A stretch of 56,076 nucleotides of DNA from Bacteroidaceae bacterium (lineage in GTDB: Bacteria > Bacteroidota > Bacteroidia > Bacteroidales > Muribaculaceae). Location: contig JAETNO010000022.1 of assembly GCA_021768245.1 (NCBI GenBank), forward strand, positions 1 through 56,076, written 5' to 3'. This document shows positions 26,330-34,069 of the stretch, piece after piece. The notes under the pieces were generated by a model that searched no databases, had not been told where the DNA came from, and worked only from the letters and a program-made list of their open reading frames with translations. Both the position numbers and the translations under genes were made by a program. Every line of letters begins with the position of its first letter. Within the stretch, counting starts at the first letter, position 1.

Positions 26330-26349
26330 AGTGTGATTTAAATCACACT
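26330..26349. promoter_or_regulatory. CRP-type operator palindrome
   Basis: A perfect 20-bp palindrome holding TGTGA-N6-TCACA, the CRP consensus. Its centre is about 41 nt upstream of the start predicted from the -7 element of the DUF3857 gene. It could alternatively act as a weak hairpin after the regulator gene, since TTTCTTTATT follows on the minus strand. Confidence 0.65.
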
Positions 26350-26354
26350 CCGAA

Positions 26355-26915
26355 TTATTTCCCCATGCGGCTGCGCATACGGGAGAAAGTCTCTCGTGTG
26401 ATACCGAGGTAGGAAGCTATGGCCGAATTCGACATCTGGCCCACAATCTCGGGCACACGGACAAGGAGTTCACGGTAGCGTTCCTCAGGGGAATTGCAGC
26501 GGAAGCCCATCATACGCATCATGAATCCATAGGCAACCGCGCGTATGAATTCAAGGCGGAAGGACGGTGGCAGTTCATCATCCATGAAGCGCATAGCCTC
26601 TTTGAGGGGAACCGTATGAATTTCCGAACGGCAGAGTGCAGTGGAATCGAAAGGGGAAGTGCGCCCGAACATCATCGGGACATAGGCTCCTATAATCTCG
26701 CCGGAGAAGGCGAGCGAAAAAGTCTGGCTGTCGCCTTTATAGTCAGGACGAGAAAATGCGAAACCTCCGGAGCTAACCACGGCAATATCCGGTGCGGGGC
26801 TCCCGAGACGGCAGAAATATTCCCCTTTTTTGAATACGCGCAGCTCTCCACGGCTACGGATGAAGTCGCACAGGGGAGATATATCGAATATGTCGTAGAG
26901 AACGAGGTCGGCCAT
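26355..26915 (-). CDS. CRP/FNR-family transcriptional regulator
   Basis: A 186-residue regulator with an N-terminal cyclic-nucleotide-binding-type beta barrel (about 10-105) and a short C-terminal helix-turn-helix (MSNSAIASYLGITRETFSRM, 161-180). The recognition helix has Arg174, Glu175 and Arg179 at the spacing of CRP Arg180, Glu181 and Arg185, which contact TGTGA. The phosphate-binding cassette of CRP is not conserved (GEIIGAY is present but SPFDST replaces the PR-containing loop), so cAMP is probably not its ligand. No FNR-type cysteine cluster is seen. It lies just upstream of a TGTGA palindrome and of the DUF3857 pair, the likely target. Confidence 0.85.
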   Translation of the reverse strand: MADLVLYDIFDISPLCDFIRSRGELRVFKKGEYFCRLGSPAPDIAVVSSGGFAFSRPDYKGDSQTFSLAFSGEIIGAYVPMMFGRTSPFDSTALCRSEIHTVPLKEAMRFMDDELPPSFRLEFIRAVAYGFMMRMMGFRCNSPEERYRELLVRVPEIVGQMSNSAIASYLGITRETFSRMRSRMGK

Positions 26916-26961
26916 GAATTCATGTTATACACAACAAATATAGGCATTTATAATGATATAA

Positions 26962-26991
26962 CAAAAAAAGCGAGCCGATGTCGGTTCGCTT
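26962..26991 (-). terminator. Intrinsic terminator of tRNA-Ala
   Basis: On the minus strand AGCGAACCGA pairs with TCGGCTCGCT (26969-26990), followed by seven T residues. Confidence 0.9.
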
Positions 26992-26995
26992 GAAG

Positions 26996-27069
26996 TGGAG
27001 TATAGCGGACTCGAACCGCTCACCTCGACACTGCCAGTGTCGCGCTCTAGCCAGATGAGCTAATACCCC
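26996..27069 (-). tRNA. tRNA-Ala (anticodon GGC)
   Basis: A complete 74-nt cloverleaf: 7-bp acceptor stem with the G3-U70 wobble that marks tRNA-Ala, D stem GCTC/GAGC, anticodon stem CGACA/TGTCG around the loop CTGGCAG, T arm AGCGG-TTCGAGT-CCGCT, discriminator A73. The 3' CCA is not encoded. It has its own promoter and terminator. Confidence 0.97.
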
Positions 27070-27088
27070 TTCTGATATTTTTGCTGCG

Positions 27089-27120
27089 CAAAGTTAGGGA
27101 TGATTTTTGGATTTTGCAAG
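27089..27120 (-). promoter_or_regulatory. tRNA-Ala promoter
   Basis: On the minus strand CTTG (27117-27120, one mismatch from TTTG), 20 nt, TAACTTTG (27089-27096). Confidence 0.7.
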
Positions 27121-27140
27121 GTTTTAGCCGGATTTTTAGC

Positions 27141-27148
27141 TAATTTTG
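27141..27148 (+). promoter_or_regulatory. -7 element upstream of rlmN
   Basis: TAATTTTG on the plus strand fits TAnnTTTG; no TTTG at the ideal spacing. It is divergent from the tRNA promoter. Confidence 0.4.
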
Positions 27149-27276
27149 CAGAACTGAGTCAGAACTCAAGAGGAAGGTCGGATTTAATGCCCGGACTGCA
27201 GGATTGACGCCGACCAGAATGGAAGGCGGATGCTGCCGGACAGGATTCAGTGCATTTAAGTTGTAAGGAAAGTTTT

Positions 27277-28350
27277 ATGAAAGAAAATATTGTAAAGAAA
27301 GCCTTAATCGGTATGACCCTCGCGGAACTGGAGACGGTGGCTTCGGAGGCGGGGCTGAGACCTTTCGCGGCCAAACAGATGGCAAGACGCCTCTATGTCG
27401 GGCGCGTAAGTTCGATAGAAGAAATGACGGAACTTCCGAAAGGGGCACGCGAGTGGCTTTCGGAGCACTATCAGATAGGATTACAGGCTCCCGTCAAGGA
27501 GTCACGCTCGGCAGACGGGACGGTTAAATATCTTTTTGCCACTCGTGGCGAAGACTTCGATTTCCTGACCTCGGGCAAGGGGGGACACGACGTGGAGGCG
27601 GTCTATATCCCGGACCGCGACAGGGCTACGCTCTGCGTATCTTCGCAGGCGGGGTGCAGGATGGGATGCAAGTTCTGCATGACGGGACGCCAGGGCTTCC
27701 ACGGCAACCTGACGACTGCGGGAATCATCAACCAGATTTTCGCCATTCCCGAGAGCCGGGAACTGACAAATATCGTGTTCATGGGCATGGGTGAACCTAT
27801 GGACAATATAGATGAGGCAATCAAGGCCATAGAGGTGTTAACAGCCAAGTGGGGGCTCGCCTGGAGCCCGAAGCGCATCACAGTGTCGAGCATCGGAAAG
27901 ATTGACGGTCTGCGCCGCCTGCTCGACGAGACGAAAGTACATGTGGCTATAAGCGTCCATTCCCCCTACCCTTCGCAGAGGGCCGAACTTATGCCGGTCG
28001 AGAAGGCGTTCCCATTGACAAAGGTGATGGAACTTATGAGGGATTATGATTTCGCCCACCAGCGGAGACTGTCGGCGGAATATATAATGTGGGACGGGGT
28101 GAACGACGATATGCGCCATGCCGAGGCCCTGGCACGCATGCTGAAAGGGGTGGACTGCAGAGTCAACCTCATACGTTTCCATGCCATCCCGGGCTTTGAA
28201 CACAGCCCGGCCCCGAAGGAAAGGATGGAACGCTTCCGCGACAGGCTCAATGAGCTTGGGGTCACGGCTACAATCCGTGCATCGCGCGGCGAGGACATAG
28301 AGGCGGCCTGCGGGATGCTGGCCGGAGAGGAGAGACAGGCCTCCTACTGA
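27277..28350 (+). CDS. rlmN: 23S rRNA/tRNA adenine-C2 methyltransferase RlmN
   Basis: Radical SAM enzyme that methylates C2 of A2503 in 23S rRNA (and A37 of some tRNAs). From the ATG at 27277 there are 357 residues. The 4Fe-4S motif is Cys127, Cys131, Cys134 in CRMGCKFC. Cys120 (TLCVSSQ) and Cys345 (EAACGML) correspond to the resolving and methyl-carrying cysteines. MGMGEPMDN is the SAM-binding GGEP-like element. The longer ATG at 27250 would add nine residues with no support. It ends 7 bp into the convergent HTH gene. Confidence 0.96.
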   Translation: MKENIVKKALIGMTLAELETVASEAGLRPFAAKQMARRLYVGRVSSIEEMTELPKGAREWLSEHYQIGLQAPVKESRSADGTVKYLFATRGEDFDFLTSGKGGHDVEAVYIPDRDRATLCVSSQAGCRMGCKFCMTGRQGFHGNLTTAGIINQIFAIPESRELTNIVFMGMGEPMDNIDEAIKAIEVLTAKWGLAWSPKRITVSSIGKIDGLRRLLDETKVHVAISVHSPYPSQRAELMPVEKAFPLTKVMELMRDYDFAHQRRLSAEYIMWDGVNDDMRHAEALARMLKGVDCRVNLIRFHAIPGFEHSPAPKERMERFRDRLNELGVTATIRASRGEDIEAACGMLAGEERQASY

Positions 28351-28556
28351 GGCAGGCGGCAGGTGTAGGGTTCGAAGAAATTGCGACCGAGCGCACGGGA
28401 AATGCGGAGCAGCAGCTCTGCGTCGATGCTATGGCGGTTGAAGATTTTATAGATATTGGTGCGGTTACATCCGAGCTCCTGCGAGAGCCACACCACTGAC
28501 TTCTGTTGCGCCTTCAGTTCGTCTTTGATGAGTTTACCAATAAAAATAGTCGTCAT
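28344..28556 (-). CDS. Small helix-turn-helix protein
   Basis: A 70-residue protein, start ATG 28556, product MTTIFIGKLIKDELKAQQKS then VVWLSQELGCNRTNIYKIF and ISRALGRNFFEPY. This is the XRE-like layout, one N-terminal helix, a helix-turn-helix around 24-43 and a final helix. It looks like a stand-alone DNA-binding regulator. An upstream ATG at 28712 would run through the hairpin region at 28634-28731 and I do not use it. The gene ends within the last codons of rlmN. The candidate structured RNA lies just upstream and could be its leader. Confidence 0.7.
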   Translation of the reverse strand: MTTIFIGKLIKDELKAQQKSVVWLSQELGCNRTNIYKIFNRHSIDAELLLRISRALGRNFFEPYTCRLPQ

Positions 28557-28633
28557 ATTTTGCTTTAAAATGTGTAGATAAATGTCAGGAATGTAGAAAA
28601 AGTTAATAATGTGAATAGATTGGGCGGCCTGTA

Positions 28634-28731
28634 GGAAAAAATAGGGCTGAGCTATTTGTTTCTTATGCTGCATCCTGTCTGAGGCACCGCCAAGCGCCTT
28701 TCCACGTTGCAAGGTAAGATAAGCTCAGCCC
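28634..28731 (-). ncRNA. Candidate structured RNA or leader
   Basis: On the minus strand GGGCTGAGCT (28731-28722) and AGCTCAGCCC (28653-28644) pair exactly over 10 bp and are followed by TATTTTTT, like an intrinsic terminator. Inside, CTTA/TAAG, TTGCA/TGCAG and AGGCGC/GTGCCT can stack into a long interrupted rod ending in the loop TTGGCG. A -7 element (TATCTTTG, 28859-28866, minus strand) could start the transcript some 120 nt upstream. It lacks the GGAA tetraloop of SRP RNA and I cannot match it to a known family. Confidence 0.45.
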
Positions 28732-28858
28732 GTATTTCGAGCATATAAACTAAAAATCTTGAGATCCTCGCTCCCCGTGGACTTTCGATAATTGGCGGCT
28801 TTTAGACAGGGGGAACAGTCTATACGGAAACGGATTCTCATAATCGGTTCCGTGGACG

Positions 28859-28866
28859 CAAAGATA
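28859..28866 (-). promoter_or_regulatory. -7 element that could drive the candidate RNA
   Basis: TATCTTTG on the minus strand fits TAnnTTTG. There is no clear -33 box. The rest of 28867-29100 is AT-rich with no gene seen. Confidence 0.35.
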
Positions 28867-29100
28867 AGGAGGATTTTCAAAACTGTATGCTAATTGTAAC
28901 ACAAAAAGGGCGGATAAATTATTAAAAATAATTAAAAAGGCTTTTGGCATATCCACAGGCTGAACCCTCCGCAGGGAAGCATCGTTGTAAATTTTGGTGG
29001 GAAGAACCGCATCAAGAGGCGGGAATCAGCACTTTTATTTAAAAATTATTAATAGAGAAAAATTTCTTTAATCCGGCTCGTCTATACCGAAAAAAGTAAG

Positions 29101-29158
29101 TAACTTTGCACTCGGATAAGAAGCAACTGTCTAAGAGAATCTCTAAGAAGCACCCTGG
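29101..29158 (+). promoter_or_regulatory. pckA -7 element and leader blocks shared with mdh
   Basis: TAACTTTG (29101-29108) is followed by CACTCGGATAAGA and then ACTGTCTAAG (29126-29135) and CCCTGGCT (29153-29160). The same blocks, in a slightly different order, follow the mdh promoter. No TTTG is visible at -33. Confidence 0.6.
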
Positions 29159-29228
29159 CTAAAGGGTAAAAAAGATTTTAGGAAACAATTATCAATTCAT
29201 ATATATCAAAAAACTCTAAATTAAGGCA

Positions 29229-30827
29229 ATGAGTACAATTGATTTATCCCAGTACGGCATCACCGGCTCTAAGGTGATCCACAATCCCAGCTACGACCAG
29301 CTTTTCATCGACGAGACCAATCCCGAGCTCCAGGGCTATGAGAAGGGTCAAGTGACCGAACTCGGCGCTGTCAATGTGATGACAGGCATCTATACCGGCC
29401 GTTCGCCCAAGGACAAATTCTTTGTGAAGGACGACACAAGCGCAAACACCATCTGGTGGACTACCGACGAATATAAAAACGACAATAAGCCCATCACTCC
29501 CGAGACCTGGAAGGCCCTCAAGGCTATCGCAGACAAGGAGCTTTCAGACAAAACCCTCTATGTAGTCGACGCTTTCTGCGGCACCAACCCCGACACCCGT
29601 CTCGCAGTCCGTTTCGTGATGGAAGTTGCATGGCAGGCACATTTCGTGACCAACATGTTCATCCGTCCTACCGAAGCAGAGCTCGCAGACTTCAAGCCCG
29701 ACTTCGTGGTGCTCAACGCATCCAAGGCCAAGGTTGAGAACTGGAAGGAACTCGGCATCAACTCCGAGACCTGCGTGGCATTCAACCTCACCGAGCGCAT
29801 GCAGCTCATCATCAACACCTGGTATGGCGGTGAAATGAAGAAGGGTATGTTCTCAATCATGAACTACTACAATCCTCTTCGCGGCATCGCTTCAATGCAC
29901 TGCTCTGCCAACACCGACAAGAAGGGTGAGAACACCGCAATCTTCTTCGGTCTCTCCGGCACAGGCAAGACCACCCTTTCAACCGACCCGAAGCGTCTGC
30001 TTATCGGCGACGACGAACACGGCTGGGACGACAACGGCGTGTTCAACTACGAAGGCGGTTGCTATGCTAAGGTTATCAACCTCGACAAGGACAGCGAGCC
30101 TGATATCTACAACGCCATCACCCGCGACGCACTCCTCGAGAACGTGACCGTTGACAAGGACGGCAAGATTGACTTCACCGACAAGAGCGTGACTGAGAAC
30201 ACCCGTGTCAGCTACCCCATCAACCACATCAAGAACATCATCGTTCCTTCCAAGGGTCCGGCTGCCAAGAATGTCATCTTCCTTTCAGCCGACGCATTCG
30301 GCGTGCTTCCTCCCGTGTCAATCCTGACACCCGAGCAGACAAAATACTACTTCCTCTCCGGCTTCACCAGCAAACTCGCAGGTACAGAGCGCGGCATCAC
30401 CGAACCGACCCCGACATTCTCGGCATGCTTCGGCGCAGCATTCCTTTCGCTCCACCCCACCAAGTATGCTGAAGAACTTGTAAAGCGCATGGAGAAGAGC
30501 GGTGCCAAGGCTTATCTCGTGAACACCGGCTGGAACGGTACAGGCAAGCGTATCTCAATCCGCGACACCCGCGGCATCATCGACGCTATCCTCGACGGCG
30601 CTATCCTCAAGGCTCCTACCAAGCAGCTCCCCATCTTCGATTTCACTATCCCGACCGAACTCCCCGGCGTTGACCCCAAAATCCTCGACCCCCGCGATAC
30701 CTACACCAATCCCGAGGAATGGACAAAGAAGGCCGACAAGCTCGCCGAGATGTTCATCAACAACTTCAAGAAGTTCGAAGGCCACGAAGCAGGCCGCGCT
30801 CTCGTAGCAGCAGGTCCCCAGCTCTAA
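29229..30827 (+). CDS. pckA: Phosphoenolpyruvate carboxykinase (ATP)
   Basis: In Bacteroidales this enzyme mostly fixes CO2 onto PEP to give oxaloacetate and ATP, feeding malate dehydrogenase and the succinate branch. The 532 residues match the ATP-dependent type. The P-loop FGLSGTGKTTLS is at 240-251, followed by the kinase-2 metal site DDEHGWDD. RGIASMHCS and the later EPTPTFSACFGAAF are further family motifs. It is monocistronic, with a leader related to that of mdh and a strong terminator. Codon use looks biased to preferred codons, as in highly expressed genes. Confidence 0.98.
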   Translation: MSTIDLSQYGITGSKVIHNPSYDQLFIDETNPELQGYEKGQVTELGAVNVMTGIYTGRSPKDKFFVKDDTSANTIWWTTDEYKNDNKPITPETWKALKAIADKELSDKTLYVVDAFCGTNPDTRLAVRFVMEVAWQAHFVTNMFIRPTEAELADFKPDFVVLNASKAKVENWKELGINSETCVAFNLTERMQLIINTWYGGEMKKGMFSIMNYYNPLRGIASMHCSANTDKKGENTAIFFGLSGTGKTTLSTDPKRLLIGDDEHGWDDNGVFNYEGGCYAKVINLDKDSEPDIYNAITRDALLENVTVDKDGKIDFTDKSVTENTRVSYPINHIKNIIVPSKGPAAKNVIFLSADAFGVLPPVSILTPEQTKYYFLSGFTSKLAGTERGITEPTPTFSACFGAAFLSLHPTKYAEELVKRMEKSGAKAYLVNTGWNGTGKRISIRDTRGIIDAILDGAILKAPTKQLPIFDFTIPTELPGVDPKILDPRDTYTNPEEWTKKADKLAEMFINNFKKFEGHEAGRALVAAGPQL

Positions 30828-30851
30828 GACTCGACTTTAAATAGACTATCA

Positions 30852-30896
30852 ACCGCCCGCAGGGAATTTTGAGTTCCTGCGGGCGGTCTTTATTTT
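30852..30896 (+). terminator. Intrinsic terminator of pckA
   Basis: ACCGCCCGCAGG (30852-30863) pairs with CCTGCGGGCGGT (30876-30887), followed by CTTTATTTT. Confidence 0.92.
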
Positions 30897-30912
30897 AAAT
30901 CATATGGAAAAG

Positions 30913-31014
30913 GGTACATAAATTCAGAAGCGACATAAATCACAGACTATTTTTAAGCATATCGGTCAGCCTAAAAACCAACTGTAATTTATGTCGCTTC
31001 TGAATTTATGTACC
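30913..31014. repeat. 28-bp perfect inverted repeat around a 46-bp spacer
   Basis: Arms 30913-30940 and 30987-31014 are exact reverse complements. The spacer (30941-30986) is AT-rich and has no reading frame. It lies between the pckA terminator and the recA stop codon. It could be a long transcription-ending hairpin or a small mobile-like (MITE-type) element. Confidence 0.8.
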
Positions 31015-31032
31015 TCTTTAGCGGCGGGGTAA

Positions 31033-32235
31033 TCAGATGTTTTCTTCGATGGAGAAGTCGTCGGGGAGGTCTTCGTCGTCGCCGAGGAGGTCGAGTTCGG
31101 CCTGAGTCGGGATATCGTCGTCCGACTCTCCGCCGTCAGACGAAGCCGGAGCGGAATCGGCTTTCTTAGCGGGCTTCTTACCGCGAGATTCTGCGTCCTT
31201 ATCTTTCAGGGCCTGCATGATAAGGCCTTCAAGCTCTTCGGCCAGTTCGGGATTGTCCATAATCACGCGTTTCGCAGCGTCGCGTCCCTGGGCAAGCTTG
31301 GCATTGTTGTAGGAGAACCATGAACCGCTCTTCTTGATAATGCCAAGTTCCACTCCGAGGTCTATAATCTCACCGCTGCGCGAGATGCCCTCTCCGAACA
31401 TGATGTCGAATTCGGCACGGCGGAAAGGAGGCGCTACCTTGTTCTTGACAACTTTCACCTTGGTAAGGCGGCCAAGCACGTCGTCGCCATCCTTGATGGT
31501 TGTGCTGGGCCGGATGTCGATGCGGACAGAAGCATAGAATTTCAATGCATTACCACCGGTAGTGGTCTCGCTGGGGCCGAACATGACACCGATTTTCTCA
31601 CGGAGCTGATTGATAAAGATACAGGTGGTGTTCGAGCGGGAAATAGCACCCGTGAGTTTACGCATGGCCTGCGACATCAGTCGGGCCTGGACGCCTACGT
31701 TCTTGTCGCCCATCTCGCCGTCGATTTCACTCTTTGGAGTAAGGGCGGCCACTGAGTCTACCACAAGGATATCGATAGCGGATGAGCGGATGAGCTGCTC
31801 GGCTATCTCAAGAGCCTGCTCGCCGTTGTCGGGCTGTGCCATGAGAAGATTGTTGACATCCACTCCGAGCTTCTCAGCATAGAAACGGTCGAAAGCGTGC
31901 TCGGCATCGATTATGGCGGCTATGCCTCCCGCTTTCTGCGACTCCGCGATAGCGTGGATGGCGAGGGTCGTCTTACCTGATGATTCCGGGCCGAATATCT
32001 CGATGATACGTCCCTTGGGATAGCCTCCGACACCGAGGGCATAATTGAGGCCGATAGAACCTGTAGGAATCACCTCGACGTCCTCGATATTCTCATCGCC
32101 GAGCTTCATGATAGCCCCGCGACCGTAGTTCTTCTCAATATTGCCCATAGCTGCCGCAAGGGCGTTGAGCTTGGCTTTCTTAGGGTCGGTTTCCTTCTCC
32201 TTCGATGCCTTTATGCTTGATTCTTTCTTTGCCAT
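31033..32235 (-). CDS. recA: Recombinase RecA
   Basis: DNA strand exchange and SOS co-protease; cytosolic. Walker A GPESSGKT is at 82-89; LLVVD-like ILVVDSVAAL is the Walker B strand; the DNA-binding loop regions GVQARLMSQAM and NQLREKIGVMFG are intact. At 400 residues it is longer than the 353 of E. coli, with a Lys-rich N-terminal extension of about 20 residues and an acidic C-terminal tail ending DDFSIEENI. The minus-strand -7 element TAACTTTG (32280-32287) lies 45 nt upstream. No obvious LexA-type palindrome was seen. Confidence 0.98.
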   Translation of the reverse strand: MAKKESSIKASKEKETDPKKAKLNALAAAMGNIEKNYGRGAIMKLGDENIEDVEVIPTGSIGLNYALGVGGYPKGRIIEIFGPESSGKTTLAIHAIAESQKAGGIAAIIDAEHAFDRFYAEKLGVDVNNLLMAQPDNGEQALEIAEQLIRSSAIDILVVDSVAALTPKSEIDGEMGDKNVGVQARLMSQAMRKLTGAISRSNTTCIFINQLREKIGVMFGPSETTTGGNALKFYASVRIDIRPSTTIKDGDDVLGRLTKVKVVKNKVAPPFRRAEFDIMFGEGISRSGEIIDLGVELGIIKKSGSWFSYNNAKLAQGRDAAKRVIMDNPELAEELEGLIMQALKDKDAESRGKKPAKKADSAPASSDGGESDDDIPTQAELDLLGDDEDLPDDFSIEENI

Positions 32236-32279
32236 AGTGGTTATGAGGTTTGTTGATTATTATTCAATTTCAAGTTACG

Positions 32280-32287
32280 CAAAGTTA
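32280..32287 (-). promoter_or_regulatory. recA -7 element
   Basis: TAACTTTG on the minus strand. The same octamer is used upstream of the acyl-CoA ligase gene, tRNA-Ala and pckA. Confidence 0.55.
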
Positions 32288-32904
32288 GTCACGATGATGT
32301 GCAACAATCATGCACACGTCGGCTAATTCACGTTAAATCCGCCATAGGTATAAAAAATATCCCGAGGGGATTCAGATTGCTAAGGTAGCTATTTTTCGGG
32401 AGGTTGGCAAGAAAAATAATATTTTATGTAAAATTTTTTGATTCCTGAATGAACCATCAAGCCTGCCATGCGTTTATTAGATACATAGCAAAATTACTTT
32501 TTCCATTGCAAGAAATGTGATAATGATTGGTTTATTATCTAAGCGAGAAGACGATGTGATATCATCTTCTCGTTTGATTTTTACCGAAATAAATTATTCA
32601 TTAAATTATGAAACCTTAAATGGCATGTAGGAGTTTTGCAGTCGGAAGATGTGATAATATTTCAGACTTTATTGTAACTTTGTCAAATCAGTTATAATTC
32701 ACGAGTATTTTAAACACCAATATAACATCGCGAAAAATCATCTTTGTCGCCTACCAGGGGCAAGAATCTGCGCTCCATGTAGCAACATTCCATGAAGAGA
32801 AAATTTTGTTTTCCCGATAGATTTCAAAAAATGTAACTATAAATCGTGATTTCTACATTTAAAGAAATCAAATACATAATTAGGATTAAAGAGCTTTAAA
32901 CAAT
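32288..32904. other. AT-rich gap between recA and the TIR locus
   Basis: No gene seen. It holds a hairpin (CGAGAAGA...TCTTCTCG, 32544-32572, then TTTGATTTTT) that could terminate plus-strand transcription, a 13-mer TTTTGCAGTCGGA (32634-32646) identical to the start of the mdh leader, and a -7 element TAACTTTG (32675-32682). Composition changes here from balanced to AT-rich, which marks the left side of the accessory locus. Confidence 0.6.
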
Positions 32905-34026
32905 ATGAACCATGATGTATTTATCAGCTATTCGAGTAATGATAAAGTAATAGCAGATGCTATTTGCCATGTGCTTGAGGAAAATCATATTCCATGTTGG
33001 ATGGCACCCAGAGACGTCCTTCCAGGACAGACATATCCAAGTCAGATAGTAGATGCAATTACTGAATGTCAGATGATCGTGCTGATATATTCAAATTATT
33101 CGAACAAATCAGAGCACGTTTGTACAGAAATTGATCTCGGTTTCAACAATGGGAAACTAATTATTCCTTTTCTTGTGGATGAATCTGAGATGAATAAAGA
33201 TTTCAAATACTACCTGAACAGGAAACATTGGCTTGTAGCTTACCCTGATTATAAAGAGAAAACAAAGAACCTCGTCGAGACAATTAAAAAACAATTATGC
33301 CTGACATCAAGCGACTTAAATCCCATACCGCAAGGCAATCCCAGTGAACCTATAATCTTTGTTCCTGTGGATGGTGGCACATTTATCATGGGGGCTACAA
33401 TAGAATAAGGTAAAGACGCCTTTGATTCAGAATTACCTGTTCATGAAGTAACTATTTCTTCTTTTATGATATCAGACGCACCAATAACGGTAAATCAATA
33501 TCGTGCATATTGCAGTGAGGTTGGAAAAGAAATGCCACCTCCTCCTATGTGGGGCTGGATAGACAATCACCCTATTGTCAATGTATCATGGCATGATGCA
33601 AACGAATTCGCGATGTATTATGGATATAGCCTCCCCACAGAAGCGCAATGGGAGTTCACTGCTAAAGGGGGTAACAAGACCAAACACTATAAATATAGCG
33701 GAGGAAACACACCATCAGAAATAGGTTGGTTTGCAGACAACACTTACAAACGCAGTACTGCTCCTGTAAAGATGAAAAAGCCGAACGAATTAGGAGTTTT
33801 CGATATGAGTGGGAATGTTTACGAATGGTGTAAGAACTGGAAATACCCATACTCAGAAAAAGCTCTTAACAATCCCTTAGGGCCCGTGGACGGATTAATC
33901 AAAGCAAGTCGCGGAGGTTCATGGCATAGTAGCTCAAGAAGCCTGAGGGTAACGAACCGCGATGATGATCCTCCTGAATTTTATAGTCATAATGTCGGTT
34001 TTAGAGTAGTAAAGAATGATATATAA
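32905..34026 (+). pseudogene. TIR - FGE-like (C-type lectin fold) fusion interrupted by an in-frame TAA
   Basis: The frame opened by ATG 32905 codes for a TIR domain: FISYSSND (6-13), BB-loop WMAPRDVLPGQTY (32-44), and Glu75 in SEHVCTEIDLGF at the position of the NADase glutamate. It then enters a sulfatase-modifying-enzyme (FGE) domain, FVPVDGGTFIMGATIE, and meets TAA at 33406-33408. The same frame continues as GKDAFDSELPVHEVTIS without any other change to 34026, through NVYEWCKNW and RGGSWHSSSRSLRVTNR. The family normally reads EQG at this point, so CAA to TAA is the simple explanation. The FGE catalytic cysteines are not present (SSS instead), which suggests a ligand-binding C-type-lectin-like fold and not an oxidase. 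If translated from 33466 alone, a 186-residue FGE fragment results. Confidence 0.75.
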
Positions 34027-34069
34027 TCGTGCTTCTACATAAAGAATTATTAACGAAATCCAGTATATT

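Noticed and set aside
28560..28712. N-terminal extension of the small HTH protein
   Set aside because: The extra residues come from the hairpin region and have no coding character; ATG 28556 begins the domain.
28634..28731. SRP (4.5S) or 6S RNA
   Set aside because: Size and rod shape fit loosely, but no GGAA apical loop or 6S-type central bubble with paired ends could be found. Left as a candidate only.
33406..33408. TAA as a recoded amino acid
   Set aside because: TAA is not used for selenocysteine or pyrrolysine, and no recoding signal was seen; a nonsense mutation is simpler.
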